5,728 nucleotides of DNA from Myxococcales bacterium (GTDB lineage: Bacteria; Myxococcota_A; Polyangia; Polyangiales; Houyiibacteriaceae): contig JABDJF010000182.1 in the NCBI GenBank assembly GCA_013002645.1, positions 1 to 5,728 on the forward strand. The letters run 5' to 3'. Within the stretch, counting starts at the first letter, position 1. Each line of letters begins with the position of its first letter. Shown here one piece after another: positions 1-5,392 of this stretch. Under the pieces are notes generated by a model. It was not told the DNA's origin. It did no database searches and saw only the letters and a program-made list of their open reading frames with translations. The translations under genes and the position numbers were made by a program.

Positions 1-359
1 CCTTTGAAGTCACGCGTGCGCGGCAAAGCAATGGAAACGAGTCGATCGACGAAGTCGTACATCTGCTCGCCGCGAAGGGTGACCATCACGCCAATCGGCA
101 TCCCCTCGCGAAGCTTGAAGCTGGCGATGGACTTCTTGGCGCGCGTGACGATGGGCTTGCGACCCGTGATCGCGGTGAGCTCCGCAACGGCCGATTCGAT
201 CAGCTTGGCATTTTGCACGGCTTCGCCGAGGCCCATGTTGACGATGACTCGTTCTAGCTTCGGAACCTGCATGACGTTCGCGAAGCTGAAGTCCTTCATC
301 AACTGAGGGATGATCTCTTCTTTGTATTTTTTGCGGAGTCGGGGTTCGTATTCACTCAT
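1..359 (-). CDS. rplE: 50S ribosomal protein L5, N-terminal part (3' end outside window)
   Basis: L5 binds 5S rRNA in the central protuberance and contacts the P-site tRNA. The first 119 codons are present, of roughly 180 in the family; the frame is open to the left edge and the stop lies outside. The translation begins MSEYEPRLRKKYKEEI. It then shows FANVMQVPKLERVIVNMGLG, the helix KLIESAVAELTAITG, the KPIVTRAKKSIASFKLREG segment, GVMVTLRG and the closing SIALPRTRDFK, all collinear with E. coli L5. The ATG at 359 follows the rplX stop by seven bases. In E. coli, S8 represses the spc operon by binding mRNA at the start of this gene; I could not see a convincing S8-like helix here by eye. Confidence 0.97.
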   Translation of the reverse strand, partial: MSEYEPRLRKKYKEEIIPQLMKDFSFANVMQVPKLERVIVNMGLGEAVQNAKLIESAVAELTAITGRKPIVTRAKKSIASFKLREGMPIGVMVTLRGEQMYDFVDRLVSIALPRTRDFK

Positions 360-363
360 GGCG

Positions 364-368
364 ACCTC
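364..368 (-). promoter_or_regulatory. rplE ribosome-binding site overlapping the rplX stop
   Basis: GAGGT lies four bases before the rplE ATG and shares its first two bases with the TGA stop of rplX. The overlap suggests that ribosomes ending L24 can restart on L5. Confidence 0.65.
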
Positions 369-684
369 AATCCAGGACCGAGCCGCTCTTCACGGCCACG
401 CGAACGCGCTTGTTGGGGTCCTTCTTGTCGGCTTCGATGCGGACGCGGGTGCGCTCCTCGGTCTTCGGGTCGACCAGCATCACGTTCGAGGCGTGAATTG
501 GCATCTCTTTTTCGACGATGCCCGCCTCTTTGAAGCGGCGAGGGCTCTGGTGCCTCTTCACGCGATTGACCCCCTCGACGAGGATCAGGTCCGCTCGGAC
601 CACCTGGAGCACGCGTCCTTTCTCACCCCGGTCTTTGCCTGCGATGACCTGGACCAGGTCACCCTTCTTGATGCGCGCAGTCAT
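367..684 (-). CDS. rplX: 50S ribosomal protein L24
   Basis: L24 starts 50S assembly by binding the 5' domain of 23S rRNA, and lies near the tunnel exit. The product has 105 residues, against 104 in E. coli. A KOW motif occupies about residues 5-31 (IKKGDLVQVIAGKDRGEKGR onward). It is followed by VEGVNRVKRHQSPRRF, the conserved GIVEKEMPIHASNVML at about 55-70, and a charged C-terminal strand region. The ATG at 684 overlaps the rplN stop as TAATG and has GGAGGT six bases upstream. The TGA stop is seven bases before rplE and forms part of the rplE ribosome site. Confidence 0.97.
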   Translation of the reverse strand: MTARIKKGDLVQVIAGKDRGEKGRVLQVVRADLILVEGVNRVKRHQSPRRFKEAGIVEKEMPIHASNVMLVDPKTEERTRVRIEADKKDPNKRVRVAVKSGSVLD

Positions 685-1052
685 TACACTACCTCCGGCG
701 CGAGAGAAACGATCTTCATGAAGCGTTTTGCGCGAAGCTCGCGAGCGACCGGACCAAAAATTCGGGTGCCGATGGGCTCGTTGTCTTTGGTGATCAGCAC
801 GGCACTGTTCGTGTCGAACTTGATGTAGGTACCGTCCGGACGTTGGTACTCACGCTTGGTGCGCACCACGACCGCGCGGGCGACCTCGCCCTTCTTCACA
901 CGAGCGGTCGGAAGGGCTTCCTTGACCGAGACGACGATGACGTCGCCGAGGCCGGCATACCGCCGACGCGAGCCGCCAAGCACCTTGATGCAGGAAACTC
1001 GCTTCGCGCCGCTGTTGTCGGCCACATCCAGCTGTGTTTCTGTCTGGATCAT
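684..1052 (-). CDS. rplN: 50S ribosomal protein L14
   Basis: L14 is a five-stranded barrel protein at the subunit interface, part of bridges B5 and B8, and the target of the silencing factor RsfS. The product has 122 residues, as expected (123 in E. coli). Seen are MIQTETQLDVADNSGAKRV, the IKVLGGSRRRYAGLGD signature at about 22-37, KKGEVARAVVVRTK, RPDGTYIKFDTNSAVLI, IGTRIFGPVARELR and the terminal KIVSLAPEVV. The ATG at 1052 is two bases after the rpsQ stop and has a perfect GGAGGT six bases upstream. This is the first spc-type gene, yet there is no gap from rpsQ, so the S10 and spc parts look joined. The TAA stop overlaps the rplX start as TAATG. Confidence 0.98.
   Translation of the reverse strand: MIQTETQLDVADNSGAKRVSCIKVLGGSRRRYAGLGDVIVVSVKEALPTARVKKGEVARAVVVRTKREYQRPDGTYIKFDTNSAVLITKDNEPIGTRIFGPVARELRAKRFMKIVSLAPEVV
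691..696 (-). promoter_or_regulatory. rplX ribosome-binding site, perfect GGAGGT
   Basis: GGAGGT six bases before the rplX ATG, lying in the Glu-Val codons that close L14. The conserved C-terminal Glu-Val-Val of L14 thus also encodes the Shine-Dalgarno of the next gene. Confidence 0.8.
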
Positions 1053-1054
1053 CG

Positions 1055-1372
1055 CTATACCTCCGGCGGCCTCTCGATGAGGCGCACGACCTCCCAGCGC
1101 TTCGTCTTGCTGCGCGGGCGACAGGCGCGAATCTCCACGACGTCGTTCTTGCGGTACTCGTTGGCCTCGTCGTGCGCGTGGAACTTCTTCTTGCGCTTGA
1201 CGTACTTGCCGTAGAATGGGTCGCGGGCGCGGCGGATGACCTCCACAACGATGGTCTGTTGGACTCGGCCCTCGGTCTGCGTCTCGTTTACGACGCGTCC
1301 AACCAAGCGACGGCGGCGGCCACGCTCCTTGGTGGCTTTCGGTGTCGGTTGTCCTGGCTCAGCAGCAGTCAT
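1055..1372 (-). CDS. rpsQ: 30S ribosomal protein S17, long form
   Basis: S17 is a primary 16S rRNA-binding protein of the OB-fold type in the 30S body. The product has 105 residues, against 84 in E. coli. The core is clear: LVGRVV at 23-28, TIVVEV at 40-45, DPFYGKYVKRKKKFHAHDE at 51-69, the signature-like DVVEIRACRPRSKTKRW at 77-93, and VRLIE. The extra length is an N-terminal tail of about 15 residues rich in Pro, Thr and Lys, plus five extra residues in the turn at 29-39 between the first two strands. The ATG at 1372 has AAGGAG nine bases upstream, which supports including the tail; no other ATG lies in the tail. The gene precedes rplN by two bases, at what is the S10/spc operon boundary in E. 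coli. Confidence 0.96.
   Translation of the reverse strand: MTAAEPGQPTPKATKERGRRRRLVGRVVNETQTEGRVQQTIVVEVIRRARDPFYGKYVKRKKKFHAHDEANEYRKNDVVEIRACRPRSKTKRWEVVRLIERPPEV
1059..1064 (-). promoter_or_regulatory. rplN ribosome-binding site, perfect GGAGGT
   Basis: GGAGGT six bases before the rplN ATG, overlapping the 3' end of rpsQ. It is a full anti-16S match, stronger than most sites upstream in this cluster. Confidence 0.8.
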
Positions 1373-1378
1373 GGCCGA

Positions 1379-1585
1379 TCACTCCTTGCTCGCCGCTTCG
1401 GCGCGGCGCTCGGTAAGAATGGTTTTCACGCGGGCGAGATCCCGGCGAAGCTTCTGAATCGAGCTCGTGTCGTCGAGCTGATTGGTGTGATTGTCGAAAC
1501 GCGCCTTCCAGAGCTGGCGTCGCAAGTCGCCTTCGATGACCGAAAGCTCTTCGAGCGTGTTCGTACGAATGTCTTCCGGCTTCAT
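1379..1585 (-). CDS. rpmC: 50S ribosomal protein L29
   Basis: L29 is a small two-helix protein next to L23 at the exit-tunnel mouth. The product has 68 residues; the family is usually 60-70. Seen are MKPEDIRTNTLEEL, the helix ELSVIEGDLRRQLWKARFD, the loop around NQLDDTSSIQ, and the second helix KLRRDLARVKTILTERRAE with the family's typical spacing. The ATG at 1585 is preceded by GAGGGAG eight bases upstream. If the rplP frame is restored, the L16 stop overlaps this start as ATGA, the usual coupled arrangement. As the sequence stands, ribosomes leaving the L16 frame would not stop here, so coupling would be lost and L29 would rely on its own ribosome site. The TGA stop is six bases before rpsQ. 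Confidence 0.96.
   Translation of the reverse strand: MKPEDIRTNTLEELSVIEGDLRRQLWKARFDNHTNQLDDTSSIQKLRRDLARVKTILTERRAEAASKE
1382..1387 (-). promoter_or_regulatory. rpsQ ribosome-binding site supporting the long start
   Basis: AAGGAG lies in the last codons of rpmC, nine bases before the ATG at 1372. It is the main evidence that S17 is translated with its N-terminal tail. Confidence 0.7.
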
Positions 1586-1997
1586 AGCTCAGTCTCCCTC
1601 GAACGGAACGTCGTCTTGAGCGGAGCTTGTGGGCGGCAAGTGCGAACGCGGCCCGCGCGAGGTCCTCGGGAACACCCTGAATTTCGTACAGCATGCGACC
1701 GGGCCTGATGACTGCCACCCAGCCTTCGACGCTACCCTTGCCCTTACCCATACGAGTTTCGAGCGGCTTTTTGGTGATCGGCTTGTCCGGAAAGATTCGA
1801 ATGAAGAGTTGACCCTGACGCTTCACCTTTCGCTGAATCGTCATACGAGCCGCTTCAATCTGTCGCTGGCTGATGCGGCCGGGCTCGAGCGCTTGCAGGC
1901 CGAAGTCGCCAAACGAGATCTTGCCGCCCCGGTAGGCCTTACCGCGCATACGGCCCTTCATCTGTTTTCGGAACTTGGTTTTCTTTGGTTGAAGCAT
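1582..1997 (-). CDS. rplP: 50S ribosomal protein L16, with an apparent one-base frameshift near its 3' end
   Basis: L16 helps shape the A site and central protuberance of the 50S subunit. Residues 1-125 are a normal L16: MLQPKKTKFRKQMKGR, ISFGDFGLQALEPGRI, RQIEAAR, FIRIFPDKPITKKPLE, RMGKGKG at 82-88 (Arg82 matches the hydroxylated Arg81 of E. coli) and GVPEDLARAAFALAAHKL. After that the expected PxKTTF ending is missing. As read, the frame continues as a basic non-homologous tail to a stop at 1359 (212 residues in all), across rpmC and into rpsQ. Adding one C to the CC at 1622-1623 (GG on the plus strand) gives KLPLKTTFRSRETEL and a TGA at 1582-1584, for 138 residues, the family length, with an ATGA overlap with rpmC. 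The coordinates given are this restored frame. A short homopolymer makes a sequencing or assembly error the likeliest cause; a real mutation is possible. Confidence 0.9.
1594..1600 (-). promoter_or_regulatory. rpmC ribosome-binding site
   Basis: GAGGGAG lies eight bases before the rpmC ATG, inside the last codons of the restored rplP frame. Being independent of the rplP reading frame, it could still drive L29 synthesis if the frameshift is real. Confidence 0.65.
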
Positions 1998-2003
1998 GGC
2001 TCG

Positions 2004-2008
2004 TCCTT
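2004..2008 (-). promoter_or_regulatory. rplP ribosome-binding site
   Basis: AAGGA overlaps the TAA stop of rpsC and lies six bases before the rplP ATG at 1997. The position supports the chosen start and termination-reinitiation coupling between S3 and L16. Confidence 0.6.
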
Positions 2009-2669
2009 AGACCCGGGCTCCGGCGGAAGCTGCACCTGGGCGATGCGGAAGCTGCTCGCCTTTGAAAATCCAACATTTGATTCCGACGGTGCCGGCCTTG
2101 GTGTGCGCCGTGACCTCGCCGTAATCGATGTCGGCCCGAAGTGTATGAAGCGGCACACGGCCCTCGCGGTACCACTCGGTACGCGCGATCTCCGCACCGC
2201 CGAGGCGACCACCGGCCGTGACGCGGATTCCCTTCACGCCGAACTTCATCGCCGTCTGCACCGCCTTTTTCATCGCGCGCCGAAAAGCGACACGGCGCTC
2301 TAGCTGCGTTGCGATGTTCTCCGCGACGAGCTGTGCGTTCGTTTCGGCCTTGCGAACCTCTTGGATGTCGAGGAACAGCTCGTTCTCCGTCAGCTTCTGG
2401 AGGTCTGCCTTGAGCTGCTCGACGCCCGCGCCGCGCTTGCCGATGATGATGCCTGGGCGCGAGGTGTAGATGACCACCTTGGCCTTGTTCGCGGCGCGCT
2501 CCATTTCGATGTCGGCGATGCCGGCGTGCGCAAACTTCTTTCGGATGACGCGCTTGAGCTTCAGGTCTTCATGAAGCCACTTGGCGTAGTTCTTGTCCTC
2601 GTACCACTTGGACTTCCAGGTCTTCACGACGCCGAGACGGAACCCATAAGGATGTACTTTCTGACCCAC
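2007..2669 (-). CDS. rpsC: 30S ribosomal protein S3 (GTG start)
   Basis: S3 lines the mRNA entry channel of the 30S subunit and contributes to mRNA helicase activity. The gene codes for 220 residues, against 233 in E. coli; the short C-terminal tail (about residues 207-220) accounts for the difference and such tails vary between phyla. The N-terminus is the canonical GQKVHP motif after a GTG codon, so GTG at 2669 is the true start; GGGGAAGAGAG lies about seven bases upstream inside rplV. The type II KH domain has its GXXG loop as GKRG at 77-80. The C-terminal domain shows VRKAETNAQLVAENIATQLE, FRRAMKK at about 129-135, GGRLGGAEIARTEWYREGRVPLHTLRADIDYG and the KCWIFKGE strand. Segments such as KNYAKWLHEDLKLKR remind me of myxobacterial S3. 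The TAA stop lies nine bases before rplP. Confidence 0.98.
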   Translation of the reverse strand: MGQKVHPYGFRLGVVKTWKSKWYEDKNYAKWLHEDLKLKRVIRKKFAHAGIADIEMERAANKAKVVIYTSRPGIIIGKRGAGVEQLKADLQKLTENELFLDIQEVRKAETNAQLVAENIATQLERRVAFRRAMKKAVQTAMKFGVKGIRVTAGGRLGGAEIARTEWYREGRVPLHTLRADIDYGEVTAHTKAGTVGIKCWIFKGEQLPHRPGAASAGARV

Positions 2670-2672
2670 GCT

Positions 2673-3023
2673 TCAGCTCTCTTCCCCATCGCTCACGACG
2701 ACGGTGATGTGACTCATTCCCTTGAGGATGCGCGTAGCGCGACCCTGCGCCCGAGGACGCCAACGCCGCATGTGCTGGTTTGGCGCCATGTCGGCAAATG
2801 CCGTCTTGACGAACAGGTCGTCAAGATTGAGCTCTTCGTCTTTCTGCTTGGCGTTGGCGATCGCGCTGCTGATGGCCTTCGCCACGATCGGAGCCGCCGA
2901 CTTCGTCGTGAAGCGAAGCTCGTTGAGGGCATCGGCAACGCTCTTGCCGCGCACCATGTTGAGCACGACCCGCGCTTTGCGCGGCGAAATCCTCTGAAAC
3001 CGTGCTTTTGCGACCGCTTCCAT
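2673..3023 (-). CDS. rplV: 50S ribosomal protein L22
   Basis: L22 binds all domains of 23S rRNA, and its extended hairpin forms part of the exit-tunnel constriction next to L4. The product has 116 residues (110 in E. coli). Seen are RFQRISPRKARVVLNMVRGK at about 9-27, the helix SAAPIVAKAISSAIANAKQ, and the tunnel hairpin with RRWRPRAQGRATRI at about 86-99, closed by SHITVVVSD. The hairpin has no insertion or deletion of the kind known to give macrolide resistance. The start ATG at 3023 is two bases after the rpsS stop and is preceded by AGGGAAGA. A longer in-frame extension upstream lies inside rpsS and is rejected. The TGA stop is three bases before the rpsC GTG. Confidence 0.97.
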   Translation of the reverse strand: MEAVAKARFQRISPRKARVVLNMVRGKSVADALNELRFTTKSAAPIVAKAISSAIANAKQKDEELNLDDLFVKTAFADMAPNQHMRRWRPRAQGRATRILKGMSHITVVVSDGEES

Positions 3024-3025
3024 GC

Positions 3026-3328
3026 TCACTTCTTCCCTGTCTGCGGGTTTATCTTGCGGCCGCCCTTCTTGTCCGACGCATGACCGCCGAACGTCCGAGT
3101 GGGCGCGAACTCGCCGAGCTTGTGCCCGACCATGTTCTCGGTGACGAAGACGGTGACGAACTTGCGACCGTTGTGAACCGCGAAGGTGTGCCCAACGAAA
3201 TCCGGCGTGACGGTCGAGCGGCGAGACCAAGTGCGGATCATCTTCTTATCGCCCGACTTGTTCGCAGCCTCGACCTTGTCTTCCAAGTGTTGGTCGATGA
3301 ACGGACCCTTTTTTACTGAACGCGCCAT
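3026..3328 (-). CDS. rpsS: 30S ribosomal protein S19
   Basis: S19 is a late-assembly protein of the 30S head that contacts the A-site finger of the large subunit with S13. The product is 100 residues, against 92 in E. coli; the extra length is at the C-terminus (GGRKINPQTGKK). Family features are MARSVKKGPFID, the RTWSRRSTVTPDFVGHTFAVHNG core at about 32-54, and the signature VTENMVGHKLGEF followed by PTRTFGGH. I chose the ATG at 3328, which overlaps the rplB stop as TAATG. The frame is open another 64 codons upstream, but those lie inside rplB and do not resemble S19. The ribosome site is the GGAAG within the lysine codons that close rplB, so translation is probably coupled to L2. The TGA stop is two bases before rplV. 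Confidence 0.97.
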   Translation of the reverse strand: MARSVKKGPFIDQHLEDKVEAANKSGDKKMIRTWSRRSTVTPDFVGHTFAVHNGRKFVTVFVTENMVGHKLGEFAPTRTFGGHASDKKGGRKINPQTGKK

Positions 3329-4155
3329 TACTTCTTCTTCCGCCTGCGGACGATGTACTTGTCCGTCGACTTGTTCTTTCTGGTCTTCAGGCCCTTGGCC
3401 AGCTGACCCCAGGGCGAGCAGGGTTGACGCCCGCCTGCGGTCCGGCCCTCGCCGCCGCCCATCGGATGGTCGACCGGGTTCATCGTAGTGCCGCGGTTGT
3501 GAGGCCTGCGACCGAGCCAACGGCTTCTGCCCGCTTTTCCGAGAGTCAGGCGTGCGTGCTGCGAGTTGCTGACCTGCCCAACCGATGCACGGCAGTTGAG
3601 GTGCACCATCCGGACCTCGCCGGAGGGGAGGCGAATCTGAGCGTAGTTGCCGTCCTTGGCCATCAACTGGGCCGCGGTTCCGGCCGAACGCACGAGCTGC
3701 GCGCCCTTGCCGATCTTGAGCTCGATGTTGTGAATCATCGTGCCGAGGGGCATGTGGCGAAGCGGCATCGCATTGCCCGGCTTCACGTCTGCGTGGCGGG
3801 ACGAAACCACCTGCTGGCCGACCTCCAGGCCGTCCGGCGCGAGGATGTAAGCCTTTTCGCCATCGGCGTAGTGCAAAAGCGCGATGCGAGCCGAGCGGTT
3901 CGGATCGTACTCGATCCCTTTCACCGTACCGGGGACGCCGACCTTGTTACGCTTGAAGTCGATCTTGCGGTAGCGCTGCTTGTGGCCACCCCCGCGGAAG
4001 CGTGAGGTGATGCGACCTTGGTTGTTCCGACCGCCGGATTGCTTCTTGGAATCGAGAAGTTTCTTCTCGGGCTTCCCGCGCGTGATCATGGCGAAGTCCG
4101 GCGCTTCGTAGAAGCGGCGGGACGGCGACGTGGGTTTGAACTTACGGATTGCCAT
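3328..4155 (-). CDS. rplB: 50S ribosomal protein L2
   Basis: L2 is one of the most conserved large-subunit proteins; it binds 23S rRNA, is needed for subunit joining and supports peptidyl transfer. The gene codes for 275 residues (273 codons in E. coli). Seen in order are KPTSPSRR, SGGRNNQGRIT at 40-50, GGGHKQRYRKIDFKR at 55-69, the EYDPNRSARIAL strand, PLGTMIHNIELK, the LVRSAGT rRNA-binding segment near 154-160, and the C-terminal MNPVDHPMGGGEGR at 225-238. His230 corresponds to the functionally important His229 of E. coli and is kept. The second His of the usual DHPH motif is Met232 here. The basic tail YIVRRRKKK is normal. The start is an ATG two bases after the rplW stop, with GAGGGT eight bases upstream. 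The TAA stop overlaps the rpsS start as TAATG. Confidence 0.98.
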   Translation of the reverse strand: MAIRKFKPTSPSRRFYEAPDFAMITRGKPEKKLLDSKKQSGGRNNQGRITSRFRGGGHKQRYRKIDFKRNKVGVPGTVKGIEYDPNRSARIALLHYADGEKAYILAPDGLEVGQQVVSSRHADVKPGNAMPLRHMPLGTMIHNIELKIGKGAQLVRSAGTAAQLMAKDGNYAQIRLPSGEVRMVHLNCRASVGQVSNSQHARLTLGKAGRSRWLGRRPHNRGTTMNPVDHPMGGGEGRTAGGRQPCSPWGQLAKGLKTRKNKSTDKYIVRRRKKK

Positions 4156-4157
4156 CT

Positions 4158-4448
4158 CTAGACACCCTCGAAGAAGTCGATCGTCTCGCCCTCGCGGAGC
4201 GTAACGATGGCCTTCTTCCAGTTTTGGGTTTTCGCATAGGTCCTGCCCATGCGGCGCATGTGACCACGCATGACCAGGGTACGAACGTCGCGCACGGTGA
4301 CTTTGAACAAAGTCTCGATGGCGTTCTTGATTTGAAGCTTGTTCGCGTCGAGGTCCACCTCGAAGGTGTACTTGTTGTTTTCTTCGCGCAGCTTCGCACC
4401 CTTTTCCGTGAGGTAAATCGGGCGCTTGATGACTTGTTCGGCGTGCAT
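4158..4448 (-). CDS. rplW: 50S ribosomal protein L23
   Basis: L23 sits at the exit-tunnel mouth and is the docking site for trigger factor and SRP. The product has 96 residues, close to the 100 of E. coli. Family features are VIKRPIYLTEKG at the N-terminus, YTFEVDLDANKLQIKNAIE, VRDVRTLVMRGHMRRMG and the terminal KKAIVTLREGETIDFF. I chose the ATG at 4448, which overlaps the rplD stop as TGATG and has AAGG eight bases upstream. An in-frame GTG at 4457 would add three residues, but it lies within that ribosome-binding sequence and is less likely. The TAG stop is two bases before rplB. Confidence 0.95.
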   Translation of the reverse strand: MHAEQVIKRPIYLTEKGAKLREENNKYTFEVDLDANKLQIKNAIETLFKVTVRDVRTLVMRGHMRRMGRTYAKTQNWKKAIVTLREGETIDFFEGV

Positions 4449-5071
4449 CACTGACACCTTGCTTCCAGAGCGTGAACCGCGTTTTGGGTGAGCACGAGAT
4501 GCTCGTGACGAAGCAGGTCGTAGAGGTTCACGCCCTCGGGTGGCAGGTCAGAATGACCCTGCAAGTTGCGCGCGCTGAGACGCAGTTTCTCGTTCTCTTT
4601 TCCGTCGACGATGAGTGCTCCGCCATTGACCTCGAGCTTGGCGAGAACCTCGGCGAGCTTTTTGGTCTTGATCTCGGAGAGCTCGAAGTCCTCGACGATC
4701 AGCAGCTGCCCCTCACGAAGCTTGAGGCTCAACGCGCCCTTGAGCGCTCCGAGCCTCATCTTGCGGGGCGGCCTGTAGCCGAAGTCGCGAGGCTTGGGGC
4801 CATGGACGGTGCCGCCTCCCACGAAAATCGGCGCGCGCTTCGAGCCATGACGAGCACCGCCGGTGCCCTTCTGCTTGTATATCTTGCGCGAGCTCAGGCT
4901 GACCTCGGCCCTGTTCTGGGACGAAGCGGCGCCTTTGCGTTGGCTCGCGAGCTGGGCCTTGAGAACATCGTAGAGGAGGCTCTCGCTGACAGTCGCATCG
5001 AAGACCTTGTCCGAGAGATCCATCTCTCCGACACCCTTCTTACTCAAGTTGTAGACCTTCACCTTGGGCAT
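4448..5071 (-). CDS. rplD: 50S ribosomal protein L4
   Basis: L4 is an early-assembly 23S rRNA-binding protein whose long loop lines the peptide exit tunnel. The gene codes for 207 residues, against 201 in E. coli. The tunnel loop is seen as IYKQKGTGGARHGS at about residues 64-77, followed by PIFVGGGTVHGPKPRDF. Lys68 matches E. coli Lys63, a macrolide-resistance position, and is unchanged. The C-terminal half shows the L4 fold segments LIVEDFELSEIKTKKL and ALIVDG. The ATG at 5071 follows the rpsJ stop by 12 bases, with a modest AAGGCGG ribosome site just upstream. Its stop overlaps the rplW ATG as TGATG. In E. coli, L4 also represses its own operon through the S10 leader; no leader of that kind is possible in the tiny gap upstream of rpsJ here. 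Confidence 0.97.
   Translation of the reverse strand: MPKVKVYNLSKKGVGEMDLSDKVFDATVSESLLYDVLKAQLASQRKGAASSQNRAEVSLSSRKIYKQKGTGGARHGSKRAPIFVGGGTVHGPKPRDFGYRPPRKMRLGALKGALSLKLREGQLLIVEDFELSEIKTKKLAEVLAKLEVNGGALIVDGKENEKLRLSARNLQGHSDLPPEGVNLYDLLRHEHLVLTQNAVHALEARCQ
4455..4460 (-). promoter_or_regulatory. rplW ribosome-binding site deciding the start
   Basis: AAGGTG lies in the last codons of rplD, with its AAGG core eight bases before the ATG at 4448. The same bases contain the alternative GTG start at 4457, so the two starts compete and spacing favours the ATG. This is an inference from spacing only. Confidence 0.55.
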
Positions 5072-5083
5072 GGACCAACCGCC

Positions 5084-5392
5084 TTATGACTTGATCTCGA
5101 CATCGACACCCGCTGAGAGATCCAGCTTCATGAGGGCGTCGAGCGTCTGTTGAGTGGGATCCAGAATGTCCAAGAGTCGCTTGTGAGTTCGAATTTCGAA
5201 CTGTTCTCGCGACTTCTTGTCCACGTGAGGCCCACGCAGCACGGTGTACTTGTTGATGCGTGTAGGCAGCGGAATCGGACCCGCGACCCGCGCACCGGTG
5301 CGCTTCGCGGTGTCGACGATTTCCGTCGCCGATTGGTCTAGCAATCGGTGATCGTAGGCCTTGAGTCGAATGCGGATCTTGTTGGCTGCCAT
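5084..5392 (-). CDS. rpsJ: 30S ribosomal protein S10 (NusE)
   Basis: S10 is a small-subunit head protein and, as NusE, a partner of NusB and NusG in transcription antitermination and coupling. The frame gives 102 residues, close to the 103 of E. coli. Visible family features are the N-terminal KIRIRLKAYDHRLLDQ strand-helix, GPIPLPTR at about residues 38-45, the FEIRTHKRLLDI segment and the closing LDLSAGVDVEI. I chose the ATG at 5392 because it starts the conserved sequence; the frame extends 12 codons further upstream, but only inside tuf. The gap from the tuf stop is four bases, too short for an E. coli-type S10 leader. The recognisable Shine-Dalgarno is weak (a GAG next to the tuf stop), which suggests coupling to tuf translation. 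The next gene downstream is rplD, not the expected rplC. Confidence 0.97.
   Translation of the reverse strand: MAANKIRIRLKAYDHRLLDQSATEIVDTAKRTGARVAGPIPLPTRINKYTVLRGPHVDKKSREQFEIRTHKRLLDILDPTQQTLDALMKLDLSAGVDVEIKS

Noticed and set aside
340..400. Possible S8-binding or regulatory hairpin at the rplX/rplE junction
   Set aside because: The only stem I found is five base pairs with a G-U pair, within L24 codons. It does not resemble the S8 target and may be chance.
1053..1054. Separate spc operon promoter or S10 terminator between rpsQ and rplN
   Set aside because: The gap is two bases and no terminator-like stem with a T run is visible. A promoter inside rpsQ cannot be excluded but shows no clear boxes.
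1034..1708. 224-codon plus-strand open frame opposite rpsQ, rpmC and the end of rplP
   Set aside because: It is antisense to three ribosomal protein genes, with no recognisable family and no independent support.
2361..3083. 240-codon plus-strand open frame opposite rpsC and rplV
   Set aside because: It spans two well-supported minus-strand genes and their junction. The translation has no recognisable domain and looks like a codon-bias shadow.
3024..3230. In-frame N-terminal extension of L22
   Set aside because: It lies inside rpsS; the L22 family sequence starts at MEAVAKARF, two bases after the rpsS stop.
3329..3520. In-frame N-terminal extension of S19 by 64 codons
   Set aside because: The extension lies inside rplB and is not S19-like; the canonical MARSVKKG start overlaps the rplB stop.
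4472..5089. 205-codon open frame on the plus strand opposite rplD
   Set aside because: It lies exactly antisense to a clear L4 gene, resembles no known protein, and long antisense frames are expected in GC-rich coding sequence.
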